DNA of 64,000 nucleotides from Symsagittifera roscoffensis (Eukaryota; Xenacoelomorpha; Acoela; Convolutidae). The position numbers were made by a program, and so were the translations under genes. Positions within the stretch are counted from its first letter, which is position 1. Every line of letters begins with the position of its first letter. Positions 1 through 11,250 of this stretch are shown in pieces. The notes below the pieces were generated by a model. It made no database searches, was not told where the DNA came from, and was given only the letters and a program-made list of their open reading frames with translations. The DNA lies in contig NC_087071.1 of NCBI RefSeq assembly GCF_963678635.1, forward strand, positions 6,711,624-6,775,623, given 5' to 3'.

Positions 1-308
1 TCTTGAACCAAAAATTTAGTCAAAAACCGCGCTGCGGAAAAACTTGACAGTTTTAACTATGAAAAAGAAGAAAAAAGGGTCATACTTTCCAAAGTTATGT
101 CTCCTTTGTAATAGTAAAACCTCAGAGGGGCTATCATAAATTTTTGAGGAGCGGGCGAAATAAGTTAAGAGGAGCGGAAAGGCCTAAAAAATCTCGTTTT
201 CTTTTCAAGCAACTATATAAGTTTCTCTGTTTTTCCAAAACTAGTCACAACCTTGATCAAACAATTGGTTTTCAAAAAGCCTCAAAATCAAAACATTTTT
301 TTTCAATT
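1..308. other. AT-rich non-coding DNA
   Basis: Homopolymer-rich, A+T-rich sequence. Short open frames here have no recognisable motif or coding bias. I see nothing functional before the first transposon copy. Confidence 0.5.
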
Positions 309-742
309 GGCTCTTTTCTAGTCCCCCCATTGGATTTTTTCTGAAATCCATTAGAAGAAAGTCTATTTGATAACATAAATGACTTTTGATGTTATAAACT
401 GCAATAAAGTGTGTCAGCGTGAACAGGTGGGCTCTTTTTCCTTCCACCCCACCTCACTCAAACATGAATTTTATGGTCTAACGAGGGGTTTTACAATGTT
501 AATTATGAATACCAAATATGTTTCTCATAGCCATATTAGTCTGCATGTCAACTTTCACGACAATCGGACAAAATGAACTGTAACTTCAAATAAAAATATA
601 TGCAGGTGGGGGGGAAATGAAAAAGAGCCAACAGGTGAACAAATTTCTACAACATTTCTAACATGCAAATTGCCGTGTGAACAATTTATGAACAGCTTTG
701 TTTTTTAATTTTACGAGAGGGTGGGGAACTGGAAAAGAGTCT
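309..742. mobile_element. Non-autonomous DNA transposon (MITE family 2), interrupted
   Basis: The termini are imperfect inverted repeats: GGCTCTTTTCTAGTCCCC on the left and GGGGAACTGGAAAAGAG on the right. An 8-bp direct repeat, TTTCAATT, lies at 301-308 and 743-750 and is read as the target-site duplication. A second MITE (430-629) is inserted inside it, so the unbroken element was about 226 bp. An uninterrupted relative lies at about 5999-6219. An 8-bp duplication is typical of the hAT superfamily, but several other families share it, so the superfamily is inference. It has no coding capacity. Confidence 0.7.
430..629 (+). mobile_element. 200-bp MITE (family 1) with 8-bp target duplication
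   Basis: Inverted termini are GGCTCTTTTTCCTTCC and GGGGAAATGAAAAAGAGCC. Exact 8-bp flanks AACAGGTG lie at 422-429 and 630-637. It sits inside the family 2 element at 309-742. The related element near 5999-6219 has the corresponding site unoccupied (GTGAACAAGTGAAC when read in the same orientation at 6102-6117), which supports a real insertion. The interior is shared with copies at 1630, 2017 and 23715. Confidence 0.8.
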
Positions 743-1037
743 TTTCAATTAAGTGTACTATGATTCTTCATTCTTCCAAAATTAAGCTTGTTTCTCTCCA
801 AACTAACCAAAACCATCACATTGAGGAAACAAAGTACGATAAACTAAAATGCGGGTGTGAGGAGTGGAAAAAGCAACCAAAAGGAAGAGAAAAAAGCGCA
901 AAAACCTGTAAAATTTGAAAGTGGTCGTGTTGGTTTGGAGGCAAATCAACCACTTTTTGATGTTTTTCTATTTTATTTTCTCACGTATGGTTATGGTTGC
1001 ATTCTTAATAATGCGTGATGCTAGCCCGGGATGACCA
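743..1037. other. AT-rich non-coding DNA between MITEs
   Basis: Low-complexity A+T-rich sequence with G/A-rich fragments near 855-890 that resemble degraded MITE ends (GGAAAAAG). No gene is supported. Confidence 0.4.
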
Positions 1038-1190
1038 AAAATACTAGTCATACAATTTCCATATATGGAAAAATGCTAGTCATACACTTTCCATACAATT
1101 CCATACGTACAGAAAATTGCATGAAAGGTCTATGATTAGTATTTTTTTCATATATGGAAATTGTATGACTAGCATTTTTCCATAAACCAA
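1038..1190. repeat. Palindromic repeat with CAATTTCCATATATGGAAATTG core
   Basis: Sequence of the type ATGCTAGTCATACAATTTCC followed by its reverse complement recurs here in both orientations, with partial copies near 1596-1629, 1833-1855, 1985-2016, 2228-2256 and 2365-2430. The core is self-complementary, so a single strand would form a hairpin. Two family 1 MITEs are inserted at the GGAAATTG half-site of other copies. It is probably its own small inverted-repeat element. Confidence 0.6.
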
Positions 1191-1595
1191 AAATATAGAT
1201 TTCTTACATTTTAATTTCTCAAAACTTTTTGGTTGTGTTCGTAACCGAACACGAATGACATAAAACTTGCTCAAACGTAGTAACCAACGGTTTGGCCGTC
1301 TGGCAATAAAAATGCATTGGAAACAGCCTGATATGTGTTACTTCTGTCTCAGACAAATTATATAACGAAAGTTGATGATTATTTCTAAAATTTGAATTTT
1401 AAATTTACCAGACATTGATCAAGGCATACAAAAACATGTCATACAAAACAAAGAGGAGTTTTAAGCGTTTTTGAAAAAAGGTATGAAGAGAAAAGGAAAA
1501 AAAATCCAATATTAGTATATCCAGGACTACTGAATACGAAAATCAATTTGTGGTTGAAAAAAACACAAAAAAATTTTGTCGTCGCCATCAAAAAA
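1191..1595. other. AT-rich non-coding DNA
   Basis: No motif-bearing open frame, RNA gene or clear repeat was recognised in this stretch. Confidence 0.4.
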
Positions 1596-1629
1596 ATGCT
1601 AGTCATACAATTTCCATATATGGAAATTG

Positions 1630-1832
1630 GGCTCTTTTTCCTTTTCCCCCCCACCTGCAAATTTTTATATTTGAAGTTACCGTTCAATTTGTCCGATTGC
1701 CATGAAAATTGGCATGTAGACTATTTAGGCCATGACAAACATATTTGGTCTCCATAATTAACCTTGTAAAACCACTCGTTAGACCATAAAAATCATGTTT
1801 GAGTGAGGTGGGGGGGAAAAGGAAAAAGAGCC
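1630..1832 (-). mobile_element. 203-bp MITE (family 1), inverted orientation
   Basis: Termini GGCTCTTTTTCCTTTTCCCC and GGGGAAAAGGAAAAAGAGCC. Exact flanking 8-mers GGAAATTG lie at 1622-1629 and 1833-1840. The interior is the reverse complement of the copies at 430 and 2017. It is inserted in a copy of the palindromic repeat. Confidence 0.8.
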
Positions 1833-2016
1833 GGAAATTGTATGACTAGTGTTTTTTCAAAAACAAAAATTAAAAAAAGTCAAAGTTTTCAGTCGTTGCA
1901 GTCCAAAAAACGCTTAAATGTTTTGCCAGCAGTTGAATTGATGATTCAAAGCTTTTTTTTCACAAAAAAAAATTTAAAAAAAATTCTTATCATACATTTT
2001 CCATATATGGAAATTG

Positions 2017-2227
2017 GGCTCTTTTTCCTTTTCCCCCCCCACCACACACAAACATGAATTTTATGGTCTAACGAGTGGTTTTACGAGGTTAATTATGAAG
2101 ACCAAATATGTTTGTCATGGCCTAATTAGTCTGCATGTCAATTTTCATGACAATCGGACAAAGTGATTAGTAATTTCAAATATAAAAATTAGCAGGGGGG
2201 GGGGGGGGGGGGAAAGGAAAAAGAGCC
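2017..2227 (+). mobile_element. 211-bp MITE (family 1)
   Basis: Same termini as the other copies, with an expanded G run before the right terminus. Exact flanking 8-mers GGAAATTG lie at 2009-2016 and 2228-2235, the same target as the copy at 1630 although the element lies in the opposite orientation. Confidence 0.8.
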
Positions 2228-2430
2228 GGAAATTGTATGGCTAGCATTTTTTTTTCATACCATTTTTTTCCTTTTTTTAATGAAGAGATACCAATTTCGA
2301 TACCAAAACAACTATAAAATACCTTTGAAATTCGATTAAACTCATTTTGCAAAAATGTATGAAATTTGTATGACAAGCATTTTTCCATAGACTAAGTGTA
2401 TGAAATTGTATGATTAGCATTTTCGGTCTA

Positions 2431-2912
2431 TGGAGGTCAACCCGGGAGGATATAGAGTTTAAAGAACAGATAATTTTTCCATGCAAAATTACTTCTCATT
2501 TTGATAGCGTAAAATTAGATTTTTAAACTAAAATTCAAAAATATGAGGTGAATTCCGAGAGCCTTATTTTTCTTACATTTTTCTGATTGCTAAAAAGGGC
2601 AAAAAAACATGAGCTCAAAGTTTCAGGTTGTGCTCTTTACTCTTATAGCATCTCAGACTAAAAAAAAATCACCAGCCTATCACACTGCGATCTTACCTAC
2701 AAAGGGAGCTATACTTTTGTTGGGGTTATTCAATTAAACTTTACATAGTTAGATTGTTTCGTAATCTTCAGTTTAGTTTCAAATTTTGATTGACACAAAA
2801 GTTTACTCTATAGTATTGATACAGATATGTCCGAGCGCGCAGGCGAAGTTTTGTTAAGTGTAGAGAACTATCAATGATTGAAATCGGTTTTCTGTTATCT
2901 TCCTTTTTTAAG
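2431..2912. other. Non-coding DNA, possibly intronic
   Basis: AT-rich sequence with no recognised element. It ends in a pyrimidine-rich stretch and an AG that could be a splice acceptor for the candidate exon at 2913. Confidence 0.3.
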
Positions 2913-3060
2913 GAACTCACAATTGTTCACGCCAGACACTTTGGAGCAGCTGAATGCAGTTAACGATTATTTTAAAGTAAGTTAATTCCCTATTTTTCCC
3001 ATGATGTATTTCAATGTAATTTTTTGGTCTTTATTATTACAGCCCCGCCAGACTATCTAA
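2913..3060 (+). CDS. Candidate last two exons of an unknown gene
   Basis: A pyrimidine-rich tract ending TTTTTTAAG precedes position 2913. A 64-nt open stretch (2913-2976) reads in one frame as NSQLFTPDTLEQLNAVNDYF plus a Lys and is followed immediately by GTAAGT, a consensus donor. A pyrimidine-rich tract ending ATTATTACAG occurs 66 nt later. The frame then continues from 3043 for five codons to a TAA at 3058-3060, just before a C homopolymer. The splice signals and amphipathic, protein-like composition fit the 3' end of a multi-exon gene with a short intron. The family is not recognised. Upstream exons were not found, so chance occurrence is quite possible. Confidence 0.35.
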
Positions 3061-3185
3061 CCCCCCCCCCCCCCCCCGTTTGTTTTTAGTTCCTGTTTAA
3101 AACATTAATTTCTGTTTAAAACAACTGTGTGTTTTAATGTAAGCCTCTCAAGTTTGTCATTTTCTTTTACCTATAAAACAAAAAT

Positions 3186-3399
3186 GCCCCCCTTTTCCCA
3201 GTTCCCTCTTTAAAATTCAAAATTGAAAAGCTTGTTTAACATTGTTATAATGCAATGAAATTTGGCTTAGTGAACAAATCGAAAACTTTGAACAGATTTG
3301 TTCTTTATACTTTACAGCCTAATATCGCGAATTTAGCCTTAGTAACACGTGAAACAAATATAAAACTCGATATTTTGAAGGGGGAACTGGAAAAAAGCC
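3186..3399. mobile_element. MITE (family 2), diverged copy
   Basis: The right end GGGGGAACTGGAAAAAAGCC and a diverged left end (CCCCTTTTCCCAGTTCCC) are inverted. The interior shares with 3842-4054 and 4140-4494 a block about not-quite-identical words such as ACAAATCGAAAAC and GAACAGATTTGTTCTT. No clear target duplication. Confidence 0.55.
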
Positions 3400-3841
3400 A
3401 AAAATGCTTAAACGTTTTTTGATACTGAACTCAGCTCTGTACCGCTTATTAGAAATGCATAAACAAACTTAAAGGCACATGCTTCGAATTGATTTGTTTT
3501 GTTACAGTTATTTACTGGAGGAGCTACAAAAGAATAGACCCCGATTTTTTTTTTCAATAATAATTGTTTAATTAAGTGTTGAGACAATTAGGCTCACTGC
3601 TTCTAGTTTACCGCTTCAGATTTTCGGTCTCTTTTCCTAGCTCCCCAATGATCAAACTGTTTTTGTTATAGTTTTTTGGCTCTTTTCCCGAGAAAAAGTT
3701 CGGGGTCTATCCTTTTGTAGCTCCTCCAATACTTAACTGTAACAAAACAATTCAATTTAGCATGAGTGTTTTAGTTTGTTTATGCATTTCTAATGAGCAG
3801 TATAGAGCTGAGTTCAGTATCAAAAAACATTTAAGCATTTT

Positions 3842-4054
3842 TGATTCTTTTTGCAGCTCCCTCCTTTTCAAAATACCGAGTTTTATTTTTTTACGGGTTA
3901 TTACGGTTAAATTAGTGATATAACGCTGAAAATAGTGAAGAACAAATCTGTTCAAGGTTGTCGATGTGTTGACCACGCTAAAATTCATTGCATTCTGACA
4001 ACGTTAAATAAGTTTTTCAAATTTGAATTTTAAAAGGGGAACTGCAAAAGAGCC
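3842..4054. mobile_element. MITE (family 2), opposite orientation
   Basis: Left end TTTTTGCAGCTCCCTCCTTTT and right end AAAAGGGGAACTGCAAAAGA are inverted repeats with matching substitutions. The interior is the reverse complement of the 3186 copy. It is non-coding. Confidence 0.55.
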
Positions 4055-4139
4055 GCCTTTTTGTTTAAAGTAAACGAAAATGACAAACTGGAGGGGCTCT
4101 TTTCCAGTTTTCCACCCCCCTCGTAAAATTATAAAAAAT

Positions 4140-4494
4140 GGCTCTTTTTCATTTCCCCCTTCAAAATAACGAGTTTTATGTTTGTTTTACGTGTTGTTAC
4201 GGCTAAATGCGTGATGTTACGCTGTACAGTATGAAGAACAAATTTGTAATTTGTTCACAATTGTCGATTTGTTCACCACGCCAAATTTCAGTGCAAAATG
4301 ACAATGTTATATACGCTTTTCAAAATTGATTTTGATTTACTAAGGCCAATGAAATTTGGCGTGGTGAAAAAATCGACAACTGTGAATAGATTTGTTCTTC
4401 ATACTTTACAGCGTAACAGCACGCATTTAGCCGTAATAACCCGTAAAACAAACATAAAACTCGGTATTTTGAAATGGGGAACTGGAAAAGAGCC
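4140..4494. mobile_element. Snap-back (long inverted repeat) MITE, family 2
   Basis: The two halves (about 4140-4310 and 4345-4494) are near reverse complements over most of their length, including the termini GGCTCTTTTTCATTTCC and GGGGAACTGGAAAAGAGCC. A transcript would fold into a hairpin with arms of about 150 bp. It may be two copies in inverted juxtaposition or a true foldback element. Confidence 0.6.
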
Positions 4495-4789
4495 AAAAAA
4501 AAGAGCCAAAGTACTTTGACGTTTTGAAAAAATCATCTACCGGTTAAAAAACTCGATCCCTCTCAACATAAATCTTGTTCAGTCCATCATGCTAATCTCT
4601 ATTAATAAATTGGAGGAAAAGATCTAGTGACAGTTTTTTTGAGTTTTCTTTTTAACAATTCACCTAAGTCTTTGATATTGAAACATTGTTTCATAGCACG
4701 ATAAAATCAATAATACGTTGAGCAAACATAGATTAATAAATATCGAACATCTTACACACTTTTTTTTACCAAACTAGAAACTCGCCGCA
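4495..4789. other. AT-rich non-coding DNA
   Basis: No gene, RNA or named repeat recognised. Confidence 0.4.
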
Positions 4790-5100
4790 ATTTTTGTGTG
4801 CAGCTCTCCATGTATGCGGAAGGGAAAGGCTACCATCTTTGAAACTAAACTCTTCCTTATATCTAAAACAAAAAAATTTTAGTTTTAGATTTGAAAACTT
4901 CCAGCAGATTGTAATTAATTCTCGACCGTTGTCAGAGGAGCGATCCTATACTGATCTGATTTACGTATTTTGTTCCCTAGTCGATGACTCTCAAATTTAT
5001 CGACAGGTTCTGAGAAATTTTATAATGTTTCATAAGCCTTTTTGGAGGGTGACTTACTTCAATTTTGAGAAAAATAAAATCAAAATTCGTTGATTTTTCG
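4790..5100 (+). repeat. Ancient dispersed repeat, copy 1 of 3
   Basis: This block resembles 7680-7950 and, more weakly, 11000-11250. They share an ordered series of words: GAAAGGCTA, then TCGACCGTTGT or a close variant, then GACTCTCAA, TCGA and GGAGGGTGA. A 99-codon open frame occurs in this copy but is broken in the other two, so I read it as repeat-derived and not as a gene. Confidence 0.4.
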
Positions 5101-5519
5101 TATTTATTTTAATTAGTATTGAGCAGAAAAAGTTTTAAGTTCGTGTTTGAATTAAACCGCCAAAATTAATGGGAAATGATTTGTCTTTTTTACCCAAGCA
5201 AAAGATGCTATTCTATTTTCACATTCTTTACACTAGCGAAAGCAAGTGTCTGTTAATGGGGAATTAAGTTTTTCCACGTGAGAAAATTTCTTACAAACCG
5301 TGCTTTTTGCTGGTGCTTAAGAAAATCAGGTTCGACAATAAAAGGCCTAAACAGAACATCGTGGGTGCGAGTCCCGACCAAACGTTGAGTTTTTCAGTTT
5401 ATGTGTAGTTGAAGCTTTTCCACGTGAAATTTTTTTGTCTGACTTTTGTTTGTCTGATCAAGTTTTGCAGGTTTATTTATTTATTCACGAATTTTGCTTC
5501 TTGTTGTATTCAGCGTTTT

Positions 5520-5935
5520 TTGAGGTTGCAGGTGCAGGTGTTATTCAGTGAGTTTCAGATGGGGAATAAATTTTTCAAACTTTTTTTAAATTTTGATGAC
5601 TTTTGGCTCAGTTGTTGCCTGCTCTAAGATTGTCAAATTCGTTGCCACACCAGGGTCTTTGCTTAAGGTGTAAGCAATTTTATTTGTGTTGCAATTGCAA
5701 TTTTTTTTCATTGTAGTTTCAGTGTGAACTTGAGTTTTTTAAAATTTAAATCATGCTTTTGACTCATATTGTGCCTGCTCAATAACTGTCGGCTCATTTG
5801 TCTTGTTCTAAAAACTATTTTCTCGAAAATGCAAGTGCAAGTGTTGATTAATGTATAAGCTTGTCGAAATTGAAAATTTCAAATTTTTTTTTTGGCATGA
5901 ATTGTCTGCTAAAAGGTTGTCGGCTTTATTTCCAT
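5520..5935 (+). repeat. Degenerate tandem repeat, about 150-bp period, three units
   Basis: Three units share TGCAAGTGCAAGTGTT-like words (near 5528, 5692 and 5829) followed about 90 bp later by GTGCCTGCTCAA-like and TGTCGGCT-like words. The units are strongly diverged. Nothing suggests coding. Confidence 0.35.
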
Positions 5936-5998
5936 TTGTAAGTTTCATTCTGCTGTTAATTTAATAATCAATAGTCTGGCATCTTTGTCTAAATTTAA

Positions 5999-6219
5999 TG
6001 CTCTTTTCCAGTTTCCCACCCTCCTCGTAAAATTACAAAATAAAGCTGTTTCATAAATTGTTCACACGGCAATTTGCATGTTAGAAATGTAGCAGAAATT
6101 TGTTCACTTGTTCACGCTTACTTATTTTAATGGAGTTTATGACATCAAAATTCAATTTAAATCGACTTTGATGTGACTGATTTCAGAAAAAATCAAAGGG
6201 GGAAAACTGGAAAAGAGAC
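5999..6219. mobile_element. MITE (family 2), uninterrupted relative of 309-742
   Basis: Ends are GCTCTTTTCCAGTTTCCCAC and GGGGGAAAACTGGAAAAGAG. The interior matches, in reverse complement, the sequences on both sides of the nested insertion at 430-629, including words around TGAACAATTTATGAACAGCTT. It therefore shows the pre-insertion site. Confidence 0.6.
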
Positions 6220-6915
6220 AAAATTAGTTTTTAATGTCTACTGAGACGTAAGTAACTTTGGTTTTGGTAGACCTTGTTTTTTTCAACTTTTTTTTCACTT
6301 TTCATGGTTTCGTATGTTTGTGTTGTTTCGGTGGTGATACAAAGCTTCACTTCGTTTGTGCTTCAATTTGCAAATGAAGAATATGGCATGTTTAATTTTG
6401 TCCGCTGACTTTTGAAACGTTCCGGTAACGTAAGGGGGATGGAGATTGAGGTAGACTAAATCATTCGATTATTCTTACGATATCACTCCGAAAGAGTAGT
6501 GTGGGTTTGAAGCTCTCGTTGGGTACTAGGGTAAAGGGTAGAAACTTGTTTGTTAGATGTACGCTTTTTTCGGTTCCATAAAAAATCAAAAAAAAGAAAT
6601 TGACAATTTTTGGCAGAGAAGTTCAGTGACAAAAAAACTTAAAATATTCATCGGTCAAATTAGTTCCTGCGAATTGCAGTGGATCTATCAGTAGGCCTTT
6701 AACAGTCCTGTCGAGGATAGTCCATTTTTATTATCTCCCCACATTCCAGACTGTGTTATTTTGTTGAGAGAAACTCTTTTTTGCGACTCAAGGCCGTTTT
6801 TGTGCGTCTAGAACTTTCACGTGGTACCACTTTTGCAGCCAAATTTGGTCAGGTTGTGGTAGACCTGAAGCTAGAGGTCAAGTGAGAGCTCGTCCTCACA
6901 CACTATCATTGCCAT
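6220..6915. other. Non-coding DNA
   Basis: No gene, structured RNA or repeat recognised beyond homopolymer runs. Confidence 0.4.
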
Positions 6916-6918
6916 GGT

Positions 6919-6983
6919 ATGGGATCGATTACACGATCTGACGATTCTAAAGTGAACGCCTTACCACTATGCTAAGTGCCCTA
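6919..6983 (-). pseudogene. tRNA-derived sequence (tRNA pseudogene or SINE head)
   Basis: On the minus strand an A-box-like TTAGCATAGTGGTAAG is followed after about 25 nt by a B-box-like GATCGTGTAATCGATCCC. The spacing suits a pol III internal promoter. The acceptor and anticodon stems do not pair convincingly, so a working tRNA is unlikely. A related sequence lies at 22291-22358. Confidence 0.4.
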
Positions 6984-7019
6984 AATTAAAGCACAATTGG
7001 TTTAAAAACAACCAAAAAC

Positions 7020-7950
7020 TGTTGTTTACAGGTTTTTAAACAATTTGGTGGATGCAAAGACCATCAACACCATAATATAGCAGCCGCAACAGTATTCGGC
7101 GATGCAGTACTAATTAGGGCTGATTGTCGTATTAACTGCTCACTTCAATGACTTTGTGAATGATGTCGGCTTTTCGGGTCAAGTCACTTGAATTGACTAG
7201 CTTAGCTGCTTCCTTTCATTTTCGGCTGCGTCCATTTGTCCATCGGCTTAATGAAATAGTGGCTTTTTTGTCTCTAGAGTAGATTCAAACTTTGTTAAGG
7301 TCGCTGTTGGGTCAATGTTTTACTAATGGTTTTGGGTACATTTTGGGTCAACTATCTGGCAGTTTTTTGAGTTTACTTATTTCAGCTGAGATGACCATCG
7401 GTTAAACTATTTGTTGTATCGGCTGTCTGGTCCTTGGTTGAGTTTGCGCTTGTCCTTAGTTTTTAAAAAGGACTACTCTAACCTTAATGCAATGCAACAT
7501 GAACAAACTTGGCCTCCAAAATTAACCATTCCGAAAAAAAGTCTAGCTTCAAATCAGTAACCATGTAGCAAGATCGATCAGCATCTTCACTCAAAAGATT
7601 GATAACAAGTGTACACTCTTTTGTGATAACTCTCTTCCACCATCGCTCCACCAAACGAAAAACTTGACGCAAATTAGCTTACTACTCTCTTTGCCTTCAT
7701 AATAGAAAGGCTACAACCTTTGAACCTAAAATTTAACCTAAAATCTAAATTAAAAAAAAAGAGTTATGAGCTGTCATTTTTCGTAAATTGAAATTATTAC
7801 TGGACCGTTGTAATGCGAGCGGTACGAATTTTATCTGTTTTACGTTTTCTCTTTCCCCTTCAATTACTCTCAAGTTTCTCGATAAGTTTCACTGAAAAAT
7901 GTCCAGGAGGGTGATTTTAGTCGAATAAGAAAGCAATTTCATAATCAAAT
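7020..7950 (+). repeat. Ancient segmental repeat (partner 10370-11250)
   Basis: Ordered shared words such as CAATTTGGTGGA, TAGCAGCCG, CGATGCA, GGCTG-TTGTCGT and GAATTGACTAGCT link this block to 10370-10950. Its right part (7680-7950) also matches 4790-5100. The identity looks old. The short minus-strand open frame at 7484-7672 lies in the repeat and has no motif. Confidence 0.4.
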
Positions 7951-10369
7951 TATTATATCGACATTGGACATATCGACATAGTTAAACCAAAGGGTACTAG
8001 AAGCAGTAGCCCTGAGTTCACCAAAGAAAAAAGTCATAAGCTTTTGATCAAAATACAGTTTTGTGGCATTAGGTTTGACAAGTTTGATATAAATCTTTTT
8101 AAAGCTTTGAGAGTAATCAAAATAATATGATTTTTACCAGCAGCAAGTTATTCAATTTTACCCACACTGAAAGGACGTCTCATTGTGTTTACTCGAAGTA
8201 TTAAGGTGTACAAAAATGTTCAGCTTGCTATAAGGGACAAGTTTCCGACATTTATCCACCAGACTTCAAGAGCAGTCACGTAAAGGAACGCCGCTTTTTC
8301 GCATTTCATATCATGCGGTGTGGCCCCTAAATCTATTAGACCGTCAGCAGAAATTATAGAGTATTCATATTGCCGGAACACAATTCAAGTTAAAGTCATT
8401 GGATTTTGCACAAACTCGTCCTACCATGGGTATTGCTCAAAAGAATTGACTATCAGATTTAATTGAATCGGCAACGGACAAGCGCGCATACCAAGAACGG
8501 TTTTATTTCAAACTTGTTGGCACCTTCATTTTTTTGTTTTTTTTGTTCAAATTTTTTATTGCTTGAGTTCTTGTTTTCACTGATAGAACGCCTGATGTTG
8601 ATATGGTTATCGAAATGCATTGTGTGTTATAATATTTTTCCAATTTTTTTTTTCAGATTTGTTTTCCCTTCCCAAATTCGTTAGCGTTGGTTTTTTGAAT
8701 TGATAATGATTGGTTTTGAGTACAAGCGAATTCAGTTTATGTTTGAACTAAATCACCAAAATGTTTGGGTAGTATTGTAATTTTTACGCATGCAAAAGTG
8801 CTTATTCAATTTTCATGTTCTTCGAACTACTCGGGAACTAGACTTTTCTCGTAAACAAGTTTTTATATAAATCTTACTTGATTTTTTAACTGCTTCAAAA
8901 TTGAAGCCTAAGTATTTTAAAAATTTTCCTTTTCGACTAGAGGTAACGCCTAGAGGTAAGGGTCAGGGAATTAATGACCGCCGGACCTTGTTTTCATTTA
9001 GCATGTATATAATTGATTTTTTTCTTGTTTAAATGGAATTGTTAGAGTTTTTTTGTCTGCTCAAACGTTACGGATTTAGATTATTATAAGAACGGTCGCT
9101 TAAACGGTTGGGAAAAACTCAAAATAACTCAAACCAATTTACGGTTTCGAGAAAGATTGTTTGCCCTTTAAGTTTTGACTATTTGATGTCATACACCATC
9201 TATTTGTGGAAGGCATTGTGCAGAATTGTACTTTCTTTCCAGTATAGTAACCTCCCACTGTAGACAATTTTGACCTTGAAGAAACTAGGCGTCGATAGTA
9301 ACTCCGAACGATTAGAGTGCATCATAGAACAAGGCTGGATTCATCGTAATAATCTCAAAAATTATATCTGAAAAAACTCCCCTAAAATTATACCTTTTTC
9401 CTCGATATACAACTTTTTTCCCGAGAAAGAACCTTACCCTAGACATCATACCCTGCATCATTATCACTGACTATGCGGAACGATTGTATAAACTGTCGGA
9501 AAAGGCCGAAAAAAACTCATTCAAATTAATTTGGGGGTTTCTATAATATCCGGTAACCATTTTCCCATCAACATTTTTATCAGATAAACTTATCACTCAG
9601 CTTCTATTAGCAGATGCTGGACATAAATGTTATTTGTTTACTACGGCCAGCAAACCAATTTTAAGCAAAAACCGATACTGAACTTAAATCAGGTCAAGTT
9701 TTAGATTCTCACCTTAAAAATTTTTCTTGGCTTTAAGGGCAATTTTTAAGTGAAACCAACTCAAAACTTTTTATAAGAAGTGACTACATTAAATAGGAAC
9801 GTTCGCATATGATTTTATGAACTTTTACTCCTAGAGTAGAAACGTTTCGGTAACATTATTGTGGGATGACTAAGGTTTAAAAAGTAAGAAGTAAGAATGA
9901 TAGATTATACAGTACGTTGTGAAGCCAAAAAAGGATTTTCTTCACCGCGGTCTGCGGCTAAAGACAGGCCGTGCCGAGCTACTCGCTTAAGATTTTCCAA
10001 GAATTAGAGAAAAACGAGATAGCGATTCACTCCAAAATTTATTCCGACACGATTGACGGTTTTGAGGTCTAACATGTTTGAAAAAACAGGCTTTTTGACC
10101 TTATTCACCTTCGATCAAAAAAATCCTCAGTGAAGTTTCTGGGAAACACTGTTTTAAATTTTTGTTTTTTTTTGGGAACATTTGGTCTCTCCTTGGATAT
10201 TAGAGTAGTGGGTAAAATTAAGTTTTTGAGTGGCAAAAAAAAGAATTGAGCTTTTTTTGGCAGATGAAATAGTGTAAATTTTGTAACACTCATCGGTCAA
10301 ATTATATCAGAATTGGTATAACAGAGAAACAAAAAATGGGCCAGTCTCATAAGTTCAAGAACAATTTGG
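7951..10369. other. AT-rich non-coding DNA
   Basis: Long stretch of low-complexity, A+T-rich sequence. Open frames at 8463-8684 and 10105-10293 are Phe/Lys-rich homopolymer translations and are not supported as genes. No RNA genes recognised. Confidence 0.5.
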
Positions 10370-11250
10370 TGGAGGCTAGGATCTCCAGGCCAAAGTTGTA
10401 GCAGCCGAAACAGCTTCCCGCGATGCAACACCGATCAAGGCTGTTTGTCGTGCCGTTTGAGCATCTAATCGTCTCTGTGAACGATGTCGAAATTTTGGGC
10501 TGAACTTGAATTGACTAGCTGGGTTGATCAAATTAGTTTTCGTCTTCGTCCGTATGGCTTGTGGGCAGTCGGCTTAGTGAATTGGTTGCCTTTTTAACTG
10601 ATATAAGTTTTAGAGTAGATACAATTTTTTTGGAGTGTCGGTTCTGGTTACTTCGGCCAAATGAAAAATTTGTCTACTTCAATTTTGACGAAAAAGGAGC
10701 TTTAGCACATATCACTTTCATTTTTGATGTCATTCGGCCCATTTTCTATCAAATTTAGTCAGTTTTAGCTCAAATGTCTAAGACTATCAGTTTGGTCCTT
10801 GGTCGGATGTTGAGTTCAAAGAACACTGCGTGCTGGGTTTTCGCGCCGTGGAAAATAATTACGTTAGCTTTAATGAAAAATGGCAGGTGCAAATTCTGCA
10901 AGTTCTGAAAAAAATGTTCTCTTACCTTAACACAATGAAGCATGATTGAACCTATGCCCCTATGGAAGCGATAACAAATTCACTTCCTCTTGAAAGCGCT
11001 CCTAAATTTTTTCTTTAGCAACCGAGAACTGTATCCATACAGCTTTCCTTGCCTACGGATCATAGAAAGTATAATCTTAGTTTTATCCAAAATTGAAAAA
11101 CTAGGAATTGTAACTTCTTGTAAAAAGCAATTCATCCTCGACCACTGCCATACATGCATTAATTATTACCGACAAGGACGGATTTATAAAAATTAAAATG
11201 AAAGTATTCATGGGTTTGTAACTCAAGTTTTGGAAAGGTTCAGAAAAAAC
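10370..11250 (+). repeat. Ancient segmental repeat (partner 7020-7950)
   Basis: Diverged second copy of the 7 kb block, matching in order but with many substitutions and indels. Short open frames here are not conserved in the partner. Confidence 0.4.

Noticed and set aside
5355-5385. B-box-like GGGTGCGAGTCCCGACC as a tRNA
   Set aside because: No matching A-box or stems upstream.
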